Source: Neoluteolibacter marinus (GTDB taxonomy: Bacteria; Verrucomicrobiota; Verrucomicrobiia; Verrucomicrobiales; Akkermansiaceae). From it: 64,000 nucleotides of DNA. Positions within the stretch are counted from its first letter, which is position 1. Each line of letters opens with the position of its first letter. A program made the translations under genes and the position numbers. Of this stretch, positions 36,706 to 50,275 are shown piece after piece. The notes beneath the pieces are model-generated. The model was not told the origin of the DNA. It searched no databases and was given only the letters and a program-made list of their open reading frames with translations. The stretch spans positions 1 to 64,000 of the forward strand of contig NZ_JACZFQ010000016.1 of assembly GCF_014904755.1 (NCBI RefSeq), given 5' to 3'.

Positions 36706-39700
36706 CTATTTCAAGGAGGAGAGGAACGCAACCAGGTCGCGGAGCTCCGTGGGCTTCAGGATGTCGCCCATCGGCGGCATGGTGCTGACCGGTTCGGTCT
36801 TGGTGGCGATGTCCTCCAGCGGAACTTCCAGGCGGCTTCCGTCGGGTTGGGAGAGCGCGAGCTTGTGGTCTTTTTCCTCGAGGAAGGCTCCGGCGGCCAC
36901 GCTGCCATCCTTGCGGGTGATCGTCATCAACCCGAAGCCGGAAGCGATCTTTGCCTGCGGGCTGACCAGCGACTCCAACAAGTAGCGGCCTCCCTTGGCT
37001 CCCGCGTGGGTCAAGGGCGGGCCGACATTGGACCCTTCCTCGCCGATGCGGTGGCAGGCGGTGCAGTTGGAGGCGAGATTCTCCTCGAAGACCTTGCGGC
37101 CCGCGGCCGCATCCCCGCCGGAGAGGGCGAATGCCCACTTGCCCGGGAACCCTCCGGCGGCGAGGCCGGCGCGGGTCGCGTGCACGTCGTCAAGTTGGAG
37201 TGCCTCGGCGCTTTCCAATACCTCCAGTTGCAGCGCCGGGTCCAGTTTGCCGGAGCGCAGGTCAGCCAGCAATGCGTCGAGCACCGGCTTTGCGCCATCC
37301 ATCGACGGCAGCAGGCGCACCACCGCCTGGCGCTCGGCGAGGTCGGGGGACTTGAGGCCGACGTGTTTGATGTAGCTCATGGCGGCGGCGGCCCGTTCGG
37401 TGGCAAGCATGCCGGCAACCTGCGGGCGCAGGGCGGGGGCGTCCTGCTTGAGCATCGCCAGGGCGGTGTCGCCCCACTTTTCCGCCCCGCTGTCTTTCAG
37501 GTGGCGGAGCGCGGCGAGCCGCAGGTCGGGGTCGAGCTCCGGGTCGAGTGCTTGCCCGGTCAGGGCAGCGTCGTCGTGCTTCGCGCCGAGAGCGTCGAGC
37601 GCGGAGGCGACTTGCTTGGCCAGTTCCTGATTTCCGGACGCCGGGGTGAGGGTCGCGGCGATCCTCGCGACCACGGGGGCTGCGACCTCCAGGGGTTCAA
37701 GCGGCGCGTAGTGGCCGTCGACCGCGTCCAGCGGCTCCCGCGATTTCGCGCTGGCGAGGGCCTCGAGCGCCGCTACGCGGAGCGGGATGGGGGTAGATTC
37801 GTTGGCCGCGAAGCGCGCGAGACGGAGAAGCGAGGCTTCGTCACCGATCCGGCGATTGGCGGAGATCGCGCGGCGCAGGGCGGAAGGCCTGGCAGCCCGC
37901 CGCGTCTCCAGCATCGAAGCCAGAGCCGGGAAGGCCGGCTGGATTCCGGGGGACTCGTAGATCGCGCGGGCGGCTTCGGCAGCAACGTAGGGATCCGAAT
38001 CCAGAAGCAGCCGTTCCAAGGTGTTGATGTGTGGCGCGGGATCGAGACCTGATCCTCCCGCGCCGGAGGTCATGACCTGCCGGACCTGATCCTGAAGGAT
38101 ATTCCGGATGCCTACGGTCACGGCGAGGCGGACCGATCTCGAAGGGTGGCCGGCGGCCGCCGAAAGGACCTCGGGATCATAGGCTCCGGCCTCCCGCAAC
38201 GCATGGGCACCGGCGTGGGACAAGTAGCGGTCCTTGTTGTCGTTCTCCGCGAGCATGGTGACGATTTCGGGAAGCAGGATGTTCGCGCGAAGCCGCCCCA
38301 CCGAAAGCGCCGCTTGGAGTCGGACCCGGGCCGAAGGGTCGGCGAGAAGCGGGCCGAGGTCCGGAACAGGAGGGCCACAATCACCCGCCCACTTCGCGGC
38401 TTGGGCGCGAATCTCGGGATTGTCGGATTCCGAGAGGCGGCGGAACAGTTTGCCGTCGAAACGCTTTCCCTGCGACAGCGCCCACAGCGCGTGGATGCGC
38501 GCGAGGAGGGCAGCGTCGGGGGAAGCGGCGACCAGCACCAGTGCATCCCAGCTCTTCCGCTCGGCAAGTTCCCACTGGGCGTCGAGCCGGACGCGCTGGT
38601 CCCGATGGGCGAGGCGCTTGACGAGTTCTACTTCGGTGACCTTCGAGGGGCCCTCTTTCAGGAACGCCGCGACTTCCTTTCTTGTTGCGCTCCCGGCTTC
38701 CTGCGGGTCGTCGATCTTCCAGACCGCTCCCTTGTCGTTGAGCGGATACCCGCCGCCCCAGTCGGCGACGTAGAGCGCGCCGTCGGGACCGAAATTGCAG
38801 CCGGTGAAGGCGGCGCCGCCGGCCATCAGTTGGTCGCCGGCGATCCGGTAGGCGGCACCCTCGGGCTCGAGCTTGAAGGCGTTGATCTTTCCCGCCGGGA
38901 ACTGGGTGAGGAAGAAATGACCGCGGTAGCGTTCGTTGAGGGCGGTGCCGGGATTGTAGGCGAAGCCGCTGGGGCCATCGAGGTAGAGCGCCAGCGGCGG
39001 CAGGATCGACGCCGGGCGGTCGTCGCCGTCGGGAAAGGCGATGCGCTCGGCCATCCACGGGTTGTACTTACCGCCCCGGTATTGGTAGTAGGCCCGCCAG
39101 CCGGTGTCCGAGCCCTCGACGATGTAAAGCAGCCGCTCCTTCTCGCCCTTCTGGTCGGAGTCGTTGTCGACGCCGAAGATGTTGCCGTGGTCATCGAAGG
39201 CGATTTCCTGGACGTTGCGCAGGCCGCGGGCGAAGACCTCGAAATCCGTGCCGTCGGGATTGCAGCGGAGCAGGGCGCCTTCGTGAGGATAGATCCAGCG
39301 GGTCTCGCCGGAGGTGACGTTGGTGCCCTTGTCGCCGATCGTCCAGTAGACCTTGCCGTCGGGTCCGAAGGTCAAGCCGTGCATGTCGTGCCCGGCGTAG
39401 TTGATGTGAAAGCCGAAGCCGTGGGCGAGCGACGTGCGCTCGTCGGCAACGCCGTCGCCGTCGTTGTCGCGCAACTTCCAGAGGTCGGGGGCGATGGTCG
39501 CGTAGACGTCGCCGCGGCGGGCCAGGACGCCGGCGGCGATGCCGGTGACCTCGGTGTTGAAGCCTTCCGCGAAGAGGGTGCTCTTGTCGGCGACGCCGTC
39601 GCCGTCGGTATCGGTCAGGCGGTGGATCTTCTCGCTGTGAAACGTGAGGTCCTTCCAGTCGATGCGACCGTCGCGGTTGTGATCCTTGACCGAGGGGTGG

Positions 39701-39999
39701 TTCTTGAATCGGCTGCTGGTGACGTTCCGGTGGAAAAAGTCCCGCTTCTCATCGACCGAGGTGTGCGAAAGATCGTCGGGGATCCACCAGGTGACCTCGC
39801 GGATGTCGATGTCGGCGACCTTCCGCCGGGTCGTCTCGGTGACAAGGACCGAGCCATCGGTGTCAACCGCCACGGCGACCGGGTTGGTAATCAGGGGTTC
39901 CCGGGCGACCAGCGTGCGGACCAGGCCGTCTTTGCACGGGTAGGACTCGGGCGCCGCCTGGAGAGCGGTCAGCAGCAGGGCAGGGATGAAAACCTTCAC
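36706..39999 (-). CDS. Large PVC-type heme protein with HEAT-like repeats and cytochrome c
   Basis: This is 1097 residues starting MKVFIPALLLTALQAAPES, with a signal peptide. The N-terminal beta-propeller (about 25-430) shows PVAVAVDTDGSVLVTETTRR and FGPDGALYVADWGGGYPLN. Calcium-binding-like loops (DNDGDGVADERT) occur. HEAT-like repeats run from about 450 to 930. The C-terminal cytochrome c domain carries NCTACHRIGEEGSNVGPPL, with a distal Met region near MPPMGDILKPTELRDLV. It is presumably a periplasmic redox protein related to the gene at 29031 but with a much longer repeat region. Substrate unknown. It lies downstream of an orphan ABC ATPase on the same strand. Confidence 0.87.
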   Translation of the reverse strand: MKVFIPALLLTALQAAPESYPCKDGLVRTLVAREPLITNPVAVAVDTDGSVLVTETTRRKVADIDIREVTWWIPDDLSHTSVDEKRDFFHRNVTSSRFKNHPSVKDHNRDGRIDWKDLTFHSEKIHRLTDTDGDGVADKSTLFAEGFNTEVTGIAAGVLARRGDVYATIAPDLWKLRDNDGDGVADERTSLAHGFGFHINYAGHDMHGLTFGPDGKVYWTIGDKGTNVTSGETRWIYPHEGALLRCNPDGTDFEVFARGLRNVQEIAFDDHGNIFGVDNDSDQKGEKERLLYIVEGSDTGWRAYYQYRGGKYNPWMAERIAFPDGDDRPASILPPLALYLDGPSGFAYNPGTALNERYRGHFFLTQFPAGKINAFKLEPEGAAYRIAGDQLMAGGAAFTGCNFGPDGALYVADWGGGYPLNDKGAVWKIDDPQEAGSATRKEVAAFLKEGPSKVTEVELVKRLAHRDQRVRLDAQWELAERKSWDALVLVAASPDAALLARIHALWALSQGKRFDGKLFRRLSESDNPEIRAQAAKWAGDCGPPVPDLGPLLADPSARVRLQAALSVGRLRANILLPEIVTMLAENDNKDRYLSHAGAHALREAGAYDPEVLSAAAGHPSRSVRLAVTVGIRNILQDQVRQVMTSGAGGSGLDPAPHINTLERLLLDSDPYVAAEAARAIYESPGIQPAFPALASMLETRRAARPSALRRAISANRRIGDEASLLRLARFAANESTPIPLRVAALEALASAKSREPLDAVDGHYAPLEPLEVAAPVVARIAATLTPASGNQELAKQVASALDALGAKHDDAALTGQALDPELDPDLRLAALRHLKDSGAEKWGDTALAMLKQDAPALRPQVAGMLATERAAAAMSYIKHVGLKSPDLAERQAVVRLLPSMDGAKPVLDALLADLRSGKLDPALQLEVLESAEALQLDDVHATRAGLAAGGFPGKWAFALSGGDAAAGRKVFEENLASNCTACHRIGEEGSNVGPPLTHAGAKGGRYLLESLVSPQAKIASGFGLMTITRKDGSVAAGAFLEEKDHKLALSQPDGSRLEVPLEDIATKTEPVSTMPPMGDILKPTELRDLVAFLSSLK

Positions 40000-40058
40000 G
40001 AGGCGCCCATTACGCGGCGGCCGGGGGGGCGGTTGTCAAACCAGATGGGTAGGTTCGC

Positions 40059-40997
<939 letters not shown>

Positions 40998-41039
40998 GGG
41001 GCTACGGAATGAAATTCACCGGAAATCCGGCCTTGTGCG

Positions 41040-41068
41040 TTGACGGGTCCGGGGCGGCCTTTTACCTA
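41040..41068 (+). promoter_or_regulatory. Probable sigma-70 promoter of sucA-sucB
   Basis: TTGACG at 41040-41045, a 17-base spacer, and TACCTA at 41063-41068. The -35 box matches the consensus in five of six positions and the spacing is optimal. It lies 67 bases before the sucA ATG, in the gap shared with the divergent ABC ATPase gene. Confidence 0.55.
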
Positions 41069-41135
41069 AGCGCTGCGCGCGAGGGGCCAAGCGGGAATTT
41101 CCGCAATCTCTCGCGGCCACCCGAATCTGCCGCTC

Positions 41136-43913
<2,778 letters not shown>

Positions 43914-43960
43914 GTCCGGCCCCGGATCATCCGCTTCCCGATTTTTTCTAACAATTCCCC

Positions 43961-45364
43961 ATGTCCCTCGACGTCAAAGTCCCCGCCGCCGGTGAATCCA
44001 TCACCTCCGCCAATGTCGCCCGCTGGCACAAGCAAGAAGGAGAAAGTGTCCGCAAGGGCGAGGTTCTCGTGACGCTCGAGACCGACAAGGTCTCCAGCGA
44101 ACTCGAAGCGGAAGCGGACGGCGTGCTGCACATCATGGTCGGCGAAGGCGAGGAAGTCGCGATCGGAACCGTGATCGCGAAGCTCGAGGAAAGCGCAACC
44201 GCCGCGCAAGGTGGCGAAGCCCCCGCTGCTCAACCGGCGGCCCCGGTCGAGAAGCCTTCCGCCGTAGGCGAGGTCGTTGAGGTGAAAGTTCCCGCCGCCG
44301 GCGAGTCGATCACCTCCGCGAACGTCGCCAGCTGGCACAAGGGGGACGGCGAACTCGTCAAGAAGGGCGAGGTGCTGGTCACCCTGGAAACCGACAAGGT
44401 CTCCAGCGAACTCGAGGCCGAGGCGTCCGGCACGCTGAAGATCCTGGTTTCAGAAGGCAACGAGGTGTCGATCGGCACCGTGGTCGCCCGGATTACCGTC
44501 GGCGACGCCCCGGCAGCAGCTCCCGCCGCAGCCGCCCCCGCTCCGGCGGCCGCCGAGGCGAAAGCCGCTCCTGCTCCAGTGGAGGCCCCGAAGCCCCGCA
44601 CTTTCGAGATGCCCCCGTCGCTCCCGAAGCCGGCTGCCCCGCAGGCCTCTGAAGCCGTTTCAGACGGCCGCACCACCCGCAAGAAGATGAGCATGCTGCG
44701 CCGCAAGATCGCGACGCACCTCGTCAACGCCCAGCAAACCGCGGCGATCCTGACCACCTTCAATGAAGTGGACATGTCCGCCGTGATGGGACTGCGCAAG
44801 TCGGTCCAGGAGGACTTCGTCAAGAAGCACGGCGTGAAGCTCGGCTTCATGTCCTTCTTCGTCAAAGCCGTGGTGCAAGCATTGAAGGACGTTCCGCAGG
44901 TCAACGGGATGATCGATGGCCAGGACATCGTTCAGAATCACTTCTACGATATCGGCGTCGCCATCGGTACCGACAAGGGCCTGATGGTTCCGGTCATCCG
45001 CGATGCCGACAAGAAGAGCTTCGCCGAGATCGAGCAGGACATCCTCAACTACGCCATGCGGGCCAAGGAGGGGAAGATCACCATCGATGACCTGCAAGGC
45101 GGCGTTTACACCATCTCCAACGGCGGCACCTACGGTTCGTTGCTCAGCACGCCGATCCTCAACCCGCCACAAAGCGGCATCCTCGGCATGCACACCATCC
45201 AGCAGCGTCCGGTCGCCGTCGACGGCCAGGTGGTCATTCGCCCGATGATGTACCTCGCGATGAGCTACGATCACCGCCTCGTGGACGGCAAGGAGGCCGT
45301 CACGTTCCTGATCCGCATCAAGGACTGCATCGAGAATCCGACCCGGATGATGCTGGAGATGTGA
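43961..45364 (+). CDS. sucB: Dihydrolipoyl succinyltransferase (E2), two lipoyl domains, no visible E3-binding domain
   Basis: This is 467 residues. Two near-identical lipoyl domains are present: residues 1-77 with lipoyl Lys K43 ([15 protein letters not shown]) and residues about 104-180 with K146 (same motif). The catalytic domain (about 240-467) has [16 protein letters not shown] and the active-site SYDHRLVDG with the catalytic His near 438. Between the second lipoyl domain and the catalytic domain there is only a linker of about 60 Ala/Pro-rich residues. The usual peripheral subunit-binding domain (SPAVRK...) is not seen. It transfers the succinyl group to CoA. Most bacterial E2o proteins have one lipoyl domain and do have the binding domain, so this layout is unusual. 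Confidence 0.93.
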   Translation: MSLDVKVPAAGESITSANVARWHKQEGESVRKGEVLVTLETDKVSSELEAEADGVLHIMVGEGEEVAIGTVIAKLEESATAAQGGEAPAAQPAAPVEKPSAVGEVVEVKVPAAGESITSANVASWHKGDGELVKKGEVLVTLETDKVSSELEAEASGTLKILVSEGNEVSIGTVVARITVGDAPAAAPAAAAPAPAAAEAKAAPAPVEAPKPRTFEMPPSLPKPAAPQASEAVSDGRTTRKKMSMLRRKIATHLVNAQQTAAILTTFNEVDMSAVMGLRKSVQEDFVKKHGVKLGFMSFFVKAVVQALKDVPQVNGMIDGQDIVQNHFYDIGVAIGTDKGLMVPVIRDADKKSFAEIEQDILNYAMRAKEGKITIDDLQGGVYTISNGGTYGSLLSTPILNPPQSGILGMHTIQQRPVAVDGQVVIRPMMYLAMSYDHRLVDGKEAVTFLIRIKDCIENPTRMMLEM

Positions 45365-45455
45365 AGGCGGCAATGCCCGTTGAAGTTCGGATGATTTGGA
45401 ATCCCTGATTCTTCGGGCTTCACGGGGAATCGGGAGCATGGTATGGGCTCGATCC

Positions 45456-46208
45456 ATGAAATTTCCTTTCGTGGTGCTGCTGATGGTCCTCGCGGGCGCC
45501 AGTTTCCACTGTAGCCAGGTGAGCCCATTGCCCGGGCAGTCGGATGAAATCGTGGGCATGTGGGGCGTCCCGGCGCCGGGGGGCGCGGTGCAGACGGTAT
45601 CGACCGCTAGCTCGGCCGCCGACCTCAACCGCCGCATCAATCTCAAGGTCGACATGGTGCCGCGTGGCACCCATGGCCGCAGGGTGGTGAGGCCGATGAA
45701 GCCGCGCTACATCACGATCCACTCGACCCAAAACTACTCGGCGGACGCGGAACGTCATTCGCTCGCCCTCAAGCGCGGCGCCCTGCGCTCGCCGATCCGC
45801 CGCGGCGGGAACCGCATCGGCTACCTGATTTGGCATTTCACGGTGGACGACCGCGTCGCGATCCAGCACATGCCGGTCAGCGAGCAAGGCGAGCACGCGG
45901 ACTTCGGCGGCCCCGGCAACCGGCTTTCGATCGGGATCGAAATGTGCGAGCACCGTGGCAGCAGTATCAGGACGACGATCGAGCGCACGGCGATGCTGAC
46001 CGCGAAGCTGATGCACGACAATGGCATCCCGCTCAGCAACGTGGTTCCGCACTACCACTGGCCGCGTCCCAGCAAAAATCCGCCGAACAAGAACTGCCCG
46101 CATTTCCTTTTGGACAATGGCCGGCCCGGGGCGAAATGGCGGACTTTCCTTGGCAGGGTGAATTACTACTACCGGAATGCCTACCAGAGCACCGTGGCTG
46201 CGCGCTGA
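45456..46208 (+). CDS. N-acetylmuramoyl-L-alanine amidase (Amidase_2 family)
   Basis: This is 250 residues from the ATG at 45456 (MKFPFVVLLMVLAGASFHCS), with a signal peptide; the Cys at 19 lacks a good lipobox, so secreted rather than lipid-anchored. The Amidase_2/PGRP fold shows the zinc ligands and core motifs: YITIHSTQNYSADAERH, then the middle LIWHFTVDDRVAIQHMP, then VVPHYHWPRPSKNPPNKNCP. It cleaves the amide bond between muramic acid and the peptide stem in peptidoglycan. It is followed 4 bases later by the cysteine-cluster gene. Confidence 0.88.
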   Translation: MKFPFVVLLMVLAGASFHCSQVSPLPGQSDEIVGMWGVPAPGGAVQTVSTASSAADLNRRINLKVDMVPRGTHGRRVVRPMKPRYITIHSTQNYSADAERHSLALKRGALRSPIRRGGNRIGYLIWHFTVDDRVAIQHMPVSEQGEHADFGGPGNRLSIGIEMCEHRGSSIRTTIERTAMLTAKLMHDNGIPLSNVVPHYHWPRPSKNPPNKNCPHFLLDNGRPGAKWRTFLGRVNYYYRNAYQSTVAAR

Positions 46209-46212
46209 ATCC

Positions 46213-46620
46213 ATGGCGACATCACGTGAGCCCTCGCATGGCAGCCCGGGCAACCGGGAGGTGATGCTCGACCCTGCGACCTTCTACGTCTGCCAGCGGT
46301 GCACCGCGTGCTGCAAGTGGCCCGGTGATGTCCGGATCGAAGAGGACGAGATTGCCCCGATCGCGGCCTTTCTTGGAATGAGCGAGGATGACTTCATCGG
46401 CCGCTACACACGTCTCAGGACGAACCGCAACGGCCTCTCGTTGATCGAAAAGGAGAACCACGAGTGCATCATGCTGGAAGACGGCGGCTGCCGCATCCAT
46501 ACGGTCAAGCCCGAGCAGTGCGCGGGTTTCCCGAACAAGTGGAACTTCCCCGGATGGCGGAACGTTTGCGAGGCCGTGCCCATCCCGATGGCGGAGGCGC
46601 GGGAGAAGGGTTGGGTCTGA
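46213..46620 (+). CDS. YkgJ-family cysteine-cluster protein
   Basis: This is 135 residues from the ATG at 46213; an ATG at MLDPATF, 17 codons later, is also possible. The N-terminal CQRCTACCKWPGDV is the CxxCxxCC cluster of the YkgJ family. Further cysteines lie in ECIMLEDGGCRIHTVKPEQC. Such proteins are thought to bind metal or an Fe-S cluster and are otherwise uncharacterised. It begins 4 bases after the amidase stop, so it may be co-transcribed. Confidence 0.83.
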   Translation: MATSREPSHGSPGNREVMLDPATFYVCQRCTACCKWPGDVRIEEDEIAPIAAFLGMSEDDFIGRYTRLRTNRNGLSLIEKENHECIMLEDGGCRIHTVKPEQCAGFPNKWNFPGWRNVCEAVPIPMAEAREKGWV

Positions 46621-46630
46621 GGGCACGAAA

Positions 46631-46660
46631 AGGCCCGGGACGCGGATGCATGCCGGGCCT
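46631..46660. terminator. Hairpin terminator between convergent genes
   Basis: An 8-bp perfect stem (AGGCCCGG / CCGGGCCT) with a 14-base loop. It lies between the YkgJ-type gene and the convergent PEP-CTERM gene and could serve both. Confidence 0.65.
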
Positions 46661-46677
46661 CCTGAAGCGTCGCCGGT

Positions 46678-47463
46678 TCAGCGACGACGGCGAATCAATG
46701 CGATCAATCCAAAGGCTCCGAGGAGCGCGGTGGCAGGTTCCGGAACGGTAACCGCTGCCCAGGAAGTTCCGACCCGGAGTTCGTCCAGGTTGCCCGCAGG
46801 GGATCCGCTGGCGCCTCGAAGCAAGAACTGGGTGATCCCTGCGAGATCGTTTCCACCGCTTGCGGTGAGGGTTGCCGACGGGGCGGTTTCGTCACCGAAA
46901 AACGAATTACTGGGATTGATCCAAAGTTGTGAGACATCGTCCCCCGTGCCCGAGTTGAAGGTGTAGGAACCTACCAGGAAAATGGTCGTGTTCAGTGCGA
47001 ACTCGGTCGAGTCATAGCTGACGGTGGATCCCGATGACCGGTTTGCGAGACCGATCTGGAAACCGGATCCCGATGCCTGGAGGAAAACAGGCGCGCCGTA
47101 GTTGGTGTTGCCGGTGGCAAGGGCAAATGAATAGGTCGCGGAGGTCGGGGCGGAGCTGAGTTGGAACGCGAAGGAATAGTAGACCGTTCCCGCCGTGAAA
47201 CTATCCAGCGATCCGATGGCTTCCTGGAAGTTCCCGCCGGGAAAGGAGACCATGTTTCCGCTCGAGGCCTGCAACCCCGCGACGGAGAGATTTCCCGACA
47301 CGACCGTTGGTGCCGTCCCCGAGTTCAGTGGAGCCCAGTCGGCAGCCGCCTCCAAGGTCGTCCCTGCCGTGTAATCGAAACCGTCGTAGGTAATGGCCGC
47401 AAAAGAGGCCGAAGTCACCGAGAGGAAAGCGAAGGGGAAACAAAGGGAGGACCGGAGGTTCAT
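46678..47463 (-). CDS. PEP-CTERM sorting-domain protein
   Basis: This is 261 residues, starting MNLRSSLCFPFAFLSVTSAS with a signal peptide cleaved near residue 22 (ASFAA). The middle is a Ser/Thr/Gly-rich beta-sandwich-like region (SFTAGTVYYSFAFQL). The C-terminus is a canonical PEP-CTERM tag: VPEPATALLGAFGLIALIRR followed by more Arg. Exosortase would process and sort it to the outer surface. Such exported proteins are often linked to exopolysaccharide. No exosortase gene is in this window. Confidence 0.92.
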   Translation of the reverse strand: MNLRSSLCFPFAFLSVTSASFAAITYDGFDYTAGTTLEAAADWAPLNSGTAPTVVSGNLSVAGLQASSGNMVSFPGGNFQEAIGSLDSFTAGTVYYSFAFQLSSAPTSATYSFALATGNTNYGAPVFLQASGSGFQIGLANRSSGSTVSYDSTEFALNTTIFLVGSYTFNSGTGDDVSQLWINPSNSFFGDETAPSATLTASGGNDLAGITQFLLRGASGSPAGNLDELRVGTSWAAVTVPEPATALLGAFGLIALIRRRR

Positions 47464-47569
47464 GACTGGAGGTGGTTTTTAAAACGACAAGCCCGCATCG
47501 GAGCAGTTCAGGTGCCACGGGTGAAGCCGTTTTTGCGCCTTGTGACGAAAGCGTTGCGCTGAAAACGAG

Positions 47570-47602
47570 ACCGGCTTCCCGCCAAGGAGGCAGGAAGCCG
47601 GT
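47570..47602 (-). terminator. Terminator after ilvN
   Basis: A 10-bp perfect stem (ACCGGCTTCC / GGAAGCCGGT) with a 13-base loop, 28 bases downstream of the ilvN stop. On the minus strand it is followed by CTCGTTTTC. Confidence 0.7.
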
Positions 47603-47629
47603 CGAAATCCGATCGTTGCAGGACGACGG

Positions 47630-48172
47630 TCAGGTCGCCTGCTCGCCGCGGGCCATCACCACCTTGCCGGTGCGGACCGTTTCGATGATCTCGAACTGGG
47701 AGAACATGACCACCGCGGCGTCGATCTTCACGGTGTCGCCGGTGATCATGACGATCATCGACACCGGGGTCAGATCGACGGTTTTGCCGGTGAAATGCTC
47801 GGTGATCTGCAGCGCTTGCGAACGTTCGGCCGGCGAGCACTGGATCTTGATCATGATCATCTCCTTGGTCACCGAGTCGTCCGAGGTGTGCTCGAAGCAA
47901 TGGATGACATCGATCAGCTTGGAGACCTGCTTGATGATCTGGTCGAGGCCCTGCGGGTCGCCGCTGATGCCGATGGTCATCCGCGAGAAGTTCGCGTTGC
48001 GGCCTTCGGAGACCACGAGCGAGTCGATGTTGAAGCCGCGCCGGGAAAACACCTGGCAGATGCGCATGAGAACTCCGGGCTCGTTGTTGACGAGGATCGA
48101 AAGCGTATGGGTCGGGCCTTGGGCCTTGGCGGGGATATCCACGGGCGTGTCGGTGGTGATGATGGATTTCAC
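47630..48172 (-). CDS. ilvN: Acetolactate synthase small (regulatory) subunit
   Basis: This is 180 residues from the GTG at 48172 (VKSIITTDTPVDIP). There is no ATG at the conserved start, and the upstream in-frame sequence is not protein-like. The ACT domain (about 22-95) shows THTLSILVNNEPGVLMRICQ and VFSRRGFNIDSLVVSEGRN, the standard valine-feedback site. A C-terminal domain follows (ITEHFTGKTVDLTPVSMIV). It binds the catalytic subunit and confers feedback control by valine. It lies 104 bases after ilvB on the same strand. Confidence 0.93.
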   Translation of the reverse strand: MKSIITTDTPVDIPAKAQGPTHTLSILVNNEPGVLMRICQVFSRRGFNIDSLVVSEGRNANFSRMTIGISGDPQGLDQIIKQVSKLIDVIHCFEHTSDDSVTKEMIMIKIQCSPAERSQALQITEHFTGKTVDLTPVSMIVMITGDTVKIDAAVVMFSQFEIIETVRTGKVVMARGEQAT

Positions 48173-48276
48173 GGAAAGGGAAGAGGACAGAGGTAATTCG
48201 TGCAAGAAGATGACGGGGCCGGGCCAGGGAGGAGGGCACTGGAGCCCTCCACCCTGTGGCCGTGCCCGGGGCCGGC

Positions 48277-50004
48277 TCAGGTCGAACCGACCGGCTTGGC
48301 CATCTTGGACTTCGGCGCCTCGGTGATCATGTCCTCGAGGGCGGCCCCGGCGGGTATCATCGGGAAGACGTTGTCGGTCTTCACGCACTCGGCGTGGATC
48401 AGGATCGGGCCGTCGTTGTAGGCGAGCGCCTTCTCGAGCTGCTTGGTGACGTCCGCCGGGCGCTTGATGTAGACCGAGGGGATGCCGTAGGCGGCGGCCA
48501 GCTTGCAGAAGTCCGGGTTGCCGACGAGGTCCACACCGGAGGTGCGGTCCTCGTAGAACAGCTCCTGCCACTGGCGGACCATGCCGAGGTAGTGGTTGTT
48601 GAGGACGACGATCTTGATCGGCAGCTTGTGGATCTGCGCCGTCGCGAGTTCGAACAGGGTCATCTGGAAGCCGCCGTCGCCGGAGATCGAGATGACGGTC
48701 TTCTCCGGATGGGCGAGTTGCGCGCCGATGGCGGCCGGGAAACCGAAGCCCATGGTGCCGGCGCCACCCGAGGAGAGCCAATGGAACGACTCGTGGTTGC
48801 GGTAGAACTGGGCCGCCCACATCTGGTGCTGGCCGACGTCGGTGGAGACGATCGCCTTGCCTTCGGTGAGCTGGTAGAGCTCGTCGATCACCTGCTGCAT
48901 CCGCAGGCCGCCCTGCTTCTTGTAGCCGAGCGGGAACTTCTTCTTGTAGCCGTCGAGCTTGGTCAGCCAATCGGCGGTTTCGAGCGGGCCGATCTTTTCG
49001 TTGATCTCCGTGAGCGCGGCCTTGGCGTCGCCGACGATCATGACGTCGGGCTTGATCATCTTGCCGGCTTCGGCGGGATCGATGTCGATGTGGATGATCT
49101 TGGCGTCCTTGCAGAACTTGGAAGGCTGGCCGATGATGCGGTCATCGAAGCGCGAACCGATGCTGAGCAGCAGGTCGCACTCGATCATCGCCTTGTTGGC
49201 GTAGGCGGTGCCATGCATACCGAGCATGCCCAGCGAAAGCGGGTGCGTTTCCGGGAACACGCCCTTGCCGAGCAAGGTGGTGGTGACCGGTGCGTTGAGG
49301 GTTTCGGCAAGGTATCGCAGTTCCTTGTCGGCGCGGGCGATCATGCAGCCCTGGCCGGCGAGGATCACCGGGCGTTTCGCGCTGGCGATCAGGGCGGCGG
49401 CTTCCTTGACCGCGTCGTGGTCGATCTTGAAGTCCGACTCCGGGTTGTAGCCCGGCAAGTCGAAGGGAGCCTTCATGTCGCCGGAGAAGGGGCCTTGCGA
49501 GATGTCCTTCGGAATGTCGATCAGCACCGGACCGGGGCGGCCGGTGGTGGCGATGTGGTAGGCTTCACGGGCAATCCGGGGCAGCGCATTGGTGTCCTTG
49601 CACAGGTAGTTGTGCTTCACCACCGGAATGGTGATACCGAAGATGTCGGCCTCCTGGAAGGCGTCCTTGCCGAGCATCCAGGTCACGGTCTGACCGGAGA
49701 TGACGATCATCGGGACCGAGTCCATCATCGCGGTCATCAGGCCGGTCACGGTGTTGCCGGCACCGGGGCCGGAGGTGACGAGGACGGCGGCCGGCTTGCC
49801 GGTGGCGCGGGCGTAGCCGTCGGCCATGTGGACCGCTCCTTGCTCGTGGCGGACCAGGATGAACTTCATCTTGGTCTTGACCGTTTCCAGCGCGTCGAAG
49901 ATGGGAATCGCCGCTCCACCGGAGTAGCCGAAAATGTACTCGATGCCGAGGTCGTCGAGTGTTTTGATGAGCGCTTGGGCGCCGTCGATCTTGCTCTTGG
50001 CCAT
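48277..50004 (-). CDS. ilvB: Acetolactate synthase large (catalytic) subunit
   Basis: This is 575 residues from the ATG at 50004 ([20 protein letters not shown]). Residues around 45-55 carry the catalytic Glu in [18 protein letters not shown]. The FAD/middle domain has [10 protein letters not shown]. The C-terminal thiamine-diphosphate motif is [16 protein letters not shown], then [17 protein letters not shown]. It condenses pyruvate to acetolactate, or pyruvate and 2-ketobutyrate to acetohydroxybutyrate, for valine, leucine and isoleucine synthesis. The regulatory subunit gene follows. The 271-base upstream gap holds a terminator of the previous gene and a weak promoter. Confidence 0.97.
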   Translation of the reverse strand: MAKSKIDGAQALIKTLDDLGIEYIFGYSGGAAIPIFDALETVKTKMKFILVRHEQGAVHMADGYARATGKPAAVLVTSGPGAGNTVTGLMTAMMDSVPMIVISGQTVTWMLGKDAFQEADIFGITIPVVKHNYLCKDTNALPRIAREAYHIATTGRPGPVLIDIPKDISQGPFSGDMKAPFDLPGYNPESDFKIDHDAVKEAAALIASAKRPVILAGQGCMIARADKELRYLAETLNAPVTTTLLGKGVFPETHPLSLGMLGMHGTAYANKAMIECDLLLSIGSRFDDRIIGQPSKFCKDAKIIHIDIDPAEAGKMIKPDVMIVGDAKAALTEINEKIGPLETADWLTKLDGYKKKFPLGYKKQGGLRMQQVIDELYQLTEGKAIVSTDVGQHQMWAAQFYRNHESFHWLSSGGAGTMGFGFPAAIGAQLAHPEKTVISISGDGGFQMTLFELATAQIHKLPIKIVVLNNHYLGMVRQWQELFYEDRTSGVDLVGNPDFCKLAAAYGIPSVYIKRPADVTKQLEKALAYNDGPILIHAECVKTDNVFPMIPAGAALEDMITEAPKSKMAKPVGST

Positions 50005-50026
50005 GTGAAAATGGGGTTCGCGACGG

Positions 50027-50055
50027 GAAGTAGGTGTGAATCCCGGGTCTTGCAA
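50027..50055 (-). promoter_or_regulatory. Possible ilvB promoter
   Basis: On the minus strand TTGCAA (50055-50050), a 17-base spacer, and TACTTC (50032-50027), placed 23 bases before the ATG. The -10 box is weak. No leader peptide rich in Val, Leu or Ile with an attenuator was seen in the gap. Confidence 0.35.
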
Positions 50056-50215
50056 TGCGAAAATTGCCGTTTTTGAGGGAAGTTGGGGTTTTTGTGAGTG
50101 TTGCTTTGCGAAAAAACGATCGATTTCTGACAAAGGGTGGTTCGGGGATGGGGTGAGTGATCGGATTTTGGTGGTTCCCGGGCGGCATCGCGTCGGGGCA
50201 TGCAGCCGGTCCCCA

Positions 50216-50244
50216 CAAAAAACGCCCGCCGGGTAGGCGGGCGT
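50216..50244 (-). terminator. Intrinsic terminator of the sugar-dehydrogenase-like gene
   Basis: Stem ACGCCCGCC / GGCGGGCGT with a short loop, followed on the minus strand by a run of seven T. It separates the gene at 50276 from ilvB. Confidence 0.9.
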
Positions 50245-50275
50245 CACGGGAGCTTCTCGGCTCGAGGGATGCGGT

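Noticed and set aside
48256-50076. A 606-codon plus-strand frame opposite ilvB
   Set aside because: Antisense shadow of a conserved gene.
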